Shown here piece by piece: positions 7,315 through 12,314 of a stretch of DNA of 12,314 bases (positions are counted from its first letter, which is position 1; every line of letters starts with the position of its first letter). Below the pieces are notes generated by a model that worked only from the letters and a program-made list of their open reading frames with translations, did not search any database and had not been told where the DNA came from. The translations under genes and the position numbers were made by a program. Origin of the DNA: Acanthamoeba sp. SK_2022b (lineage: Eukaryota; Discosea; Longamoebia; Acanthamoebidae). The stretch spans positions 1-12,314 of the forward strand of contig JANDJZ010001149.1 of the NCBI GenBank assembly GCA_027943245.1, given 5' to 3'.

Positions 7315-8777
7315 GTCCGTCCCCCCGCCGATGTGCATGGCCTTGTGCGTCGTGTGGCGCGTGCGCGGGACGTGCGTGTTGCTGATGAGGTAAGCGGTGG
7401 TGGCGGCGAAGCAATTCGATCCTCCGGCCGACAGGCATCCGCTGCTCGAGCTCATTCGAGCACACAAGGAGGTCGAGTGGTTTGAAGCGCTCCTGTCCAA
7501 CGAGCACAAGTTTGCACGCGCGATCGACCTGTGCAAGATGGAGGCCCTGCACGCGACTCTCCGCGAGTACCACACCAGCGATGCGACCGTTGGGGTGGTC
7601 GATCTGTTGATCAGGCACGGCGCCGATGTGCATCAGCGGGCGAGCACCGGCGATGGGGAAACGCCCATCTTGCTCGCTGCGCGGCACTGCAAGAAAAAAG
7701 TGGGCAACAGGTTGGTCGCTGCGGGCGCCGATCTCCACTCGACCGACGCCTGTACACCTCCTCCTCCACTACTCACCTCTCTCTCTCTCTCTCTCTCTTT
7801 TCTCCGATAGGTCGCCGCATGAGGGTTTGGTGGTGAGTGGGCTTGGCCGGTGGGTGGGCTGACTACTGCACTTTTGATGCGCGCTCTCTTCTGCAGACGG
7901 CAGGGGCGTGCTTCACGCGGCGGTGCTGGGCGGAAAGAAGCTCAACCATTTCATTCAGGTGCTTCTACTCAAGACCTTGCCGCGCATACGCACTGTGGCG
8001 CACGCACGCGCGCACACACCTGACCAAATGTCGATTCGATACCTGTGCGGGTGCAGCAAGGCGTCGACCCGTGGCGCAAGGACATCGCTGGCAACTCGTT
8101 CTACGTCTATGCTCTCTGTTATGGGGACTGGGAGTTGGTCAAGCCTCTGATCAAGCGCATGCGGCGCGATATGCCAGCCAACGGCGGCGGCGGCGGCGGC
8201 GGCGATGGCCAATCGCGAGCGGACACCGACGGTGGCATTGGCGAGGACTGGTGGATGGAGGAGCGCGTGCAGTGGCAGCTGGCGTGGCCTGTCACTCGCG
8301 CCATGAAGGCTCGTCTCGTCGTCGACGTCCTGTCTGATGACGACGACGCGCACAAGGCCGCATCGCCGGAGCTGACGGACCCCGTGCAGCGAAGGGTTGT
8401 GGAGACCATCGTCGCGGAGGAGCTCGGCGACACGATCGAGGTCGTGGGCGACGACGAGTGGGCGGAGCTGAATTCGAAGCACGAGGCCGTGCGGCGCGTC
8501 ATTGGCGAGAACATCCTGAAGGCGCGCGGCGCATCGCCGCTGATGCTCTTCATCAAGAGCGGGCAAAGCAAGTTGGTCAAGCGTGTGATGAAGGCGAAGC
8601 CCGAGCTGGCGCTGCGCGAGGAAACGCTGATGCACAAGTCCAAGAAGGGCAGAGTGCGCAAAACCGCGCTCGAGCAGGCAGCTTCAACATTACCGTACCA
8701 TTTCAATTCCATTGTGAAGATGATGCTCATCGCGTTGAAGGAGAAGGTATGTGGTGCACGTGTGTTGGTGTTGTGTG

Positions 8778-8856
<79 letters not shown>

Positions 8857-10988
8857 ATGTGGCTCTTACCGTTGCGTGTGTTGACCTTTCAGGGCATCAG
8901 CATACAGGCCGACTTGAGACAGAAGGTGATGCACAAGCTGTTCGCTGCCTTGGATTTAACGGACTGGAACATCGGCTATGGTCTGCTGGCGCTGCTTGGG
9001 CCGGTCGACATCAACGAGCCTCACCCCAAATCTGGCCTCCCGCTCTTGCACAGAGCCCTTAGAGACAGGTTTCGCCCTGCCTCCCACAGCTTCAATTCTC
9101 ATTATTTATTTTGATGCAGTTTATTTATATTATTTTATATTTGTATTATTTACATTTCCCTTCTCAACCCAAACCCAATCAAAGAGGCGGCCACAGTCTT
9201 CTCTTGAGAAATGTAAATAATACAAATATAAAATAATATAAATAAACTGCATCAAAATATTATATTTTGGTAATATTATATCTGAATTATTTACATTTGG
9301 CCGCCTCTTTGATTCCCAGCGACGAGGACCAACTGAGCGAACTCTGCGGGCTGCTGCGATTGGGCGCCAACGTCGAGGCCAAGGATCGTAATGGCGCAAC
9401 TCCCCTGTTCCACTCTGGCGACAATCAGAAAGCAATGGAGATGCTCCTGGCTGCGGGAGCCAGCGTGGACGGTTTTCGCCCTCGCGGTGCAACCTCAGGT
9501 TCATCCTTGGTGCAGCATTGCTCATTGCCGTCCTTTGGTGCTCTTACACACACCTTTCATTCATCAGAATCCAAAAAGAAGTCGGCTCTGGTCTTCGTCG
9601 CCAACGTAGCTTCGTACTACATCGTTCCTCCCCCTGAGACCATACATGTGCGACTCCAATTGTGACCGGGCACCCGCTTTCCTTGTTGGCAGAGATCTGG
9701 CGCTCAGCATGGTGAACACCTCTTCGAAAATCAGCCCAGTCCATATCTACCACCTCGTTGCCGAGGGGCTCCTGGATGTGGCCAGCGCCCTCGTTGATGT
9801 ATGCTACCTCCTTCCCCCTATCCACAGGAGTTGGCCACACTACGCGTGGGATGATGTGTGTCCTACGCGCTTGTCGTGGTCACCCACCCACCACCGCCAC
9901 AGAAATTGCATTGGGAGGGCAAACTGCAAGAGTACCTCCAGCAACCCACGCACAAGAGCCCACTCTGGGGACTGGCAATGATGAAGTGCCCGCGTTCCGA
10001 TTCGGACGACGGCAAGGAGTTCGTCTCCTCGTTCGTCAGAGCCACCAAAGGTGCGCACGCGCGCTCGGGAGACGTCCTGGCCCATACACGCACCGCTTGC
10101 TGACGCTCATGTCATTCATTCATTCTTTGCCTCTCCCCTTCCCAAAATCCACACACGGTAAGGCTTCGACTATGCGCCGGGAAAGAACAAGCACGGCAAG
10201 GCGTTGATCTGGCAGATGCTGCCCAATCTGTGTCACAAGGTCGAGGCCATAAAGCTCGTCATCCAGTCGAGCGCCGCCGACCTGTGCGATCTCAACGAGG
10301 ACGGCGAGTCGTGCATGACCGTCGCCATGCGACACGGGAACACTGCCTTCTTCGACGCTGTCCACGACCTCTGGCTGCGCCGCCCGGAAGCCGACGAGGA
10401 GCGCGGCGGCGCAGCGGACGACGAGGCTCATCTCAAACGTCAACAGCTTCGCGAGCGACTGGGGGCCATGATGAACTTGAAGAATGCGCGAGGACAGACG
10501 GCCTTGGTGGCCGCCATGCGACCCTACTCGTTTGCATCTCGGGCCAACCCTGTCTTGGTATGCATGCGAGTCTGCCGCTGAGTCGTTGGTGGGCGCCTTC
10601 CGCGGTGGCTCCTCACCACCGTGATATGCCTGGACACGATTGTTGACAGGTGGGCAAGCTCGTGGAGATGGGCATCGACGTCAATGAAGCCGAACCAGCG
10701 ACTGGCAACACAGCCCTGTTCTACGCCGCGACGACCAACAGCGTTCCTCTATGCGAGTACGAATCGTTGCGCCTTCCAAGTTATCTTCATTCAACTCATC
10801 ATTATTTTCCGACGCGCGCATGACAGAGTACTGGTGGGCCGCGGGGCCGAGATCAACGCGAGGAATCGCGCAGGCGAGACGCCGCTGTTCGCCGCCGGAA
10901 GGCACAACCACTGGCACACGACCCTCTACCTCCTGCTGGTACATTGCTCATTCTCTCTCACTCTCTCAGGCTTTCAAGGAGTTGGCAT

Positions 10989-11055
<67 letters not shown>

Positions 11056-12314
11056 CATAGCGTGGAGCCGATCCTCACGCAACGAACGAGGCAGGCGAGT
11101 GCGTGCTGTTGGCATCGTCGCCCCTGTGCGCGGCCATCATGCACGACTTTGTCGCGAGGCCTCGCTCGCTGGACTTCATCGCCGGCAAGCTGCTGCCTCT
11201 CCTCTGCCCCGCCATCCAGCTGCCCGCTCCGCCGCCCATCGCCGTCCAGCCTCACTCCCCCGATGCCAGCTCCTCGGACAACACCAACCACGACCACATG
11301 GCCATCGAGCCCACAGAGTCCACCACAGCGGCCACACCAATGCCCACTTATGTGTCGTCGTCGTCGTCGTCATCGCGGGACGAACAGATCAAGCCACTGA
11401 TCGACAACTTCCCCGAGATCATGACGATGGGGGCAACTTCAGCAAAGATGGACGACGTGCGGCAGAGGCGCAGGCAGGCGGTGTCGCGGGTGACGGGCCT
11501 GCTCGAGCGCGTGCTGGAAACGCTCCAGCTCTACCACGCGGCGCCCGGAGAGTGCGATGAGCAGGTGCCGAGGCCGGACAAGGAGGACGACCCGGAGGGC
11601 GACAGGCGCGTGCGATGGGAGCGGAACGGATCGCTGGCGGAGCTGAAGAAGCAGCTTGCGGGATGGCTGCGGGCGAGCAAGGCGCGCATTCCGCGCATCA
11701 CGCGCAACCTGTCGTTCTCCACGCTGAGCGAGCACGAGATGGCGCTCTACCTGCGCCAGTGGAAGACCCTCCAGCAGCAGCAGCAACAGCAGCAGCTACG
11801 CGAGGAGAACCGACGCAAGCGAAAGAGTACGTGTGCATTCCACGCGCTTTCGCAGTCTGAGCGTGACTTACTCACGGTCGCGTCGCGCTGGGCATGGAGA
11901 GAAGGGGAGGGCGACGAGCAGCGTCAAGCGGGAGAGGAGGAGGCGGAGGAGGAGGAGGAAGGCTCCCAGTCGCAGGGCTTCGACGACGCCGAGCACATGA
12001 TCGACGTCAAGCGACCTCGTCTCGCCCAAGGTATGTCAATTGCATGGCCTCCCTCACCCACAGTTGCTCACTCCTCTCTCTCTCTCTCTCTCTCTCCTGG
12101 TCTCTTCATGTCGTGCGCAGGCGATGAAGACGACGACTTGCCGCCGGAGCCGCGGCTGGTGGTGGACGAGGTCGACACGATACCGCTTCCCCCGCCCTTC
12201 CTCGTGGTGGCCGCTCAAGGGCCAGACCAGAAGCCCAGTCGCGCGTCGGTCGCATCGATGATCGAGCGCACCGCCCCGCTGGTGCCCGGCACGTACAAGA
12301 AACTGATGTGCGCG
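6149..12314 (+). CDS. Large ankyrin-repeat protein with acidic and poly-Gln C-terminal tail (3' partial, 20 exons)
   Basis: Likely a protein-interaction scaffold; no catalytic domain is visible. Exons: 6149-6218, 6282-6440, 6560-6660, 6746-6794, 6874-7005, 7115-7314, 7412-7751, 7897-7958, 8057-8746, 8893-9068, 9320-9486, 9568-9613, 9693-9798, 9903-10050, 10163-10557, 10650-10756, 10827-10938, 11061-11826, 11902-12030, 12121-12314. Together they give 4149 nt, 1383 codons in one frame, still open at the window end. The ATG at 6149 is the first in-frame ATG after an in-frame TAG (6005-6007). Ankyrin motifs continue smoothly across most joins, for example DAY|GRGVLHAA and LLL|RGADPHAT. Weak joins are 7314/7412 (poor acceptor, the previous exon's frame stays open), 9486/9568/9693 (a 46-nt exon inferred from phase) and 11826/11902. 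I do not recognise an orthologue. Confidence 0.82.
7412..8163 (+). other. Ankyrin block B (gene 2, about residues 238-406)
   Basis: Exons 7412-7751, 7897-7958 and the start of 8057-8746 encode HPLLELIRAHKEVEWFEALL; VGVVDLLIRHGADVHQR; GETPILLAARHCKKKVGNRL with VAAGADLHSTD; YGRGVLHAAVLGGKKLNHFI with QQGVDPWRKD; and NSFYVYALCYGDWELVKPLI. These are four or five consecutive ankyrin units. The join T|AC across the CT-rich intron restores DAYGRGVLHAA, a near-consensus turn, which supports the unusual donor CCT|gtacac at 7752. Confidence 0.85.
7777..7798 (+). repeat. (CT)11 tract in gene 2 intron 7
   Basis: Eleven CT units lie inside intron 7752-7896, about 100 nt upstream of its acceptor (ctgcag). 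Confidence 0.95.
8164..8626 (+). other. Gly/Asp-rich insert, then a further ankyrin unit (gene 2, about residues 407-561)
   Basis: Within exon 8057-8746 the ankyrin block is broken by seven consecutive Gly codons (8183-8203), followed by an acidic segment with VLSDDDDAH and VVGDDEWAEL. A new ankyrin-like unit, GASPLMLFIKSGQSKLVKRV, begins at 8528. The insert is in frame and codon use matches its surroundings, so it is a loop insertion and not a frameshift. The reverse strand has long open frames here, explained by GC-rich codon composition. Confidence 0.75.
8779..8848 (+). repeat. (TG)35 microsatellite in gene 2 intron 9
   Basis: A perfect 35-unit TG run lies inside intron 8747-8892, between the donor gtatgt and the acceptor cctttcag. 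It begins about 32 nt after the donor. Open frames through it (Cys-Val runs) are not coding. Confidence 0.97.
9107..9259 (+). repeat. Perfect 52-bp inverted repeat in gene 2 intron 10
   Basis: The left arm 9107-9158 (tattttgatgcag... to ...tttacatttc) is the exact reverse complement of the right arm 9208-9259 (gaaatgtaaat... to ...gcatcaaaata). A 49-nt spacer lies between them. The arms are AT-rich but specific (they contain gatgcag/ctgcatc), so this is not just low complexity. In the pre-mRNA it would form a long hairpin within the largest intron of the window (251 nt). It could be the footprint of a foldback or MITE-like insertion; no coding capacity or clear target-site duplication is visible. 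Confidence 0.93.
9177..9314 (+). repeat. Second, interlocking 17-bp inverted repeat in the same intron
   Basis: aatcaaagaggcggcca (9177-9193) is the exact reverse complement of tggccgcctctttgatt (9298-9314). The left copy sits in the loop of the 52-bp hairpin, and the right copy lies beyond it, immediately before the acceptor cccag (9315-9319). The 13 bases before the right copy (attatttacattt, 9286-9298) also repeat 9145-9157 and are complementary to 9209-9221. Confidence 0.92.
9903..10557 (+). other. Divergent helical region of gene 2 (about residues 767-947)
   Basis: Exons 9903-10050 and 10163-10557 encode a mainly helical segment with weak ankyrin character: HKSPLWGLAMMKCPR; ALIWQMLPNLCHKVEAIKLV; DLNEDGESCMTVAMRHGNTA; and NARGQTALVAAMRP near the end. 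An acidic loop (EADEERGGAADDEAH) interrupts it. The first intron's acceptor reads ggtaag|GC, which is pyrimidine-poor but fixed by phase (K-G-F-D-Y). Confidence 0.72.
10650..11165 (+). other. Ankyrin block D (gene 2, about residues 948-1055)
   Basis: Exons 10650-10756 and 10827-10938 and the start of 11061-11826 encode VGKLVEMGIDVNEAEP; TGNTALFYAATTNSVPLCEV; LVGRGAEINARNRAGETPLF; AAGRHNHWHTTLYLLL; and RGADPHATNEAGECVLLAS. These are the most canonical ankyrin units in the protein, each about 33 residues with the GN/GETPLF turn. Introns at 10757-10826 and 10939-11060 cut within the units, and consensus resumes exactly across each join, which fixes the boundaries. Confidence 0.88.
10993..11054 (+). 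repeat. (CA)31 microsatellite in gene 2 intron 16
   Basis: A perfect 31-unit CA run lies in intron 10939-11060 and ends 6 nt before exon 11061 (acatag|CGT). Its length is identical to the CA run at 3521-3582. Confidence 0.97.
11166..12314 (+). other. Low-complexity C-terminal tail of gene 2 (about residues 1056-1383, continuing)
   Basis: After the last ankyrin unit come a Pro-rich stretch (IQLPAPPPIAV), a Ser/Thr-rich linker with seven Ser codons (11355-11375), and a helical region (MDDVRQRRRQAVSRVTGLLE). Next are eight Gln codons (11772-11795), a basic cluster RRKRK, a Glu-rich segment (EEEAEEEEEGSQSQ) and KRPRLAQ. The two basic clusters resemble nuclear localisation signals, which hints at a nuclear role; this is inference. 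Exon 12121-12314 runs off the end with SMIERTAPLVPGTYKKLM. The intron at 11827-11901 is modest: its best-looking acceptor (tttcgcag) would give an immediate stop, so gagag|AA is used here on phase. Confidence 0.75.
12074..12096 (+). repeat. (CT)11 tract in the last visible intron of gene 2
   Basis: A perfect CT run lies in intron 12031-12120, about 24 nt before the acceptor gcgcag, where it may also serve as the pyrimidine tract. Confidence 0.94.

Larger units (their letters stand above)
8893..9798 (+). other. Ankyrin block C (gene 2, about residues 602-766)
   Basis: Exons 8893-9068, 9320-9486, 9568-9613 and 9693-9798 encode SGLPLLHRALRDSDEDQLSE, LLRLGANVEAKDRNGATPLF, MEMLLAAGASVD, then KSALVFVANVAS joined to DLALSMVNTS, and VAEGLLDVASALVD. 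The GANVEAKDRNGATPLF turn is close to the ankyrin consensus. The 46-nt exon 9568-9613 is inferred: it splits a 206-nt gap into two introns of typical size (81 and 79 nt), uses a canonical cag acceptor at 9690-9692, and keeps phase. Reading 9487-9694 as one intron with acceptor agag is the alternative. Confidence 0.72.

Noticed and set aside
7955..8730. Two long minus-strand open frames (over 200 codons) opposite gene 2 exon 9
   Set aside because: They mirror a 690-nt GC-rich coding exon with strong ankyrin and phase support on the + strand; the antisense products show no recognisable motif.
8751..9114. Open frames with Cys-Val runs continuing into the exon after the TG repeat
   Set aside because: The Cys-Val part is the intronic (TG)35. 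The true exon starts at 8893 after a good cctttcag acceptor.
11830..11862. Canonical-looking acceptor tttcgcag|TCTGAG for the intron after the poly-Gln exon
   Set aside because: In the required phase it gives an immediate TGA; the downstream gagag|AAGGGG site keeps frame into the acidic segment.
1..12314. Prokaryotic-style features: operons, CRISPR arrays, insertion sequences, attachment sites, tRNA or rRNA genes
   Set aside because: Gene structure is plainly eukaryotic and spliced; I saw no direct-repeat/spacer arrays, transposase motifs or tRNA-like cloverleaf sequences.

Overview
The window reads as nuclear DNA of an intron-dense, GC-rich protist. An amoebozoan of the Acanthamoeba type fits best. 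This is inferred from gene style (many introns of 63-120 nt, GC-rich coding exons, T-rich or pyrimidine-rich introns) and from gene content (Rho-family signalling multidomain protein, divergent ankyrin protein); no database was searched. Everything coding is on the + strand. I rebuilt two spliced genes by joining exons at GT...AG boundaries (one GC...AG) and checking that reading phase is kept at every join.

Gene 1 (32-5870; 5' end outside the window) has 26 visible exons encoding 1126 residues plus a stop. Domain order is BAR (partial) - PH - RhoGEF/DH - PH - RhoGAP - charged helix - long Pro/Ser/Gly linker - PH. One polypeptide thus has a membrane-curvature module, three lipid-binding PH folds, and both a Rho activator and a Rho inactivator domain. 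The RhoGAP keeps its arginine finger but lacks two basic residues that are usually conserved.

The intergenic gap (5871-6148) is only 278 nt. Gene 1's stop codon lies inside a perfect GTGAGT donor-like motif, and the frame upstream of gene 2's ATG is open for about 140 nt, so a spliced fusion of the two genes cannot be excluded.

Gene 2 (6149-12314; 3' end outside the window) has 20 visible exons encoding 1383 residues. It has about a dozen divergent ankyrin repeats in several blocks, interrupted by a Gly/Asp-rich acidic insert. The C-terminal tail is long and low in complexity (Ser run, Gln run, Glu-rich segment, two basic clusters resembling nuclear localisation signals).

The non-coding part is striking for long simple repeats that lie only in introns: two (CA)31 tracts, (TG)35, (TGG)28 and three CT tracts. 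Gene 2 intron 10 also holds a perfect 52-bp inverted repeat interlocked with a second, 17-bp one. I saw no RNA genes, CRISPR arrays or convincing antisense genes; the only non-genic stretch, 5871-6148, is shorter than 300 bases.
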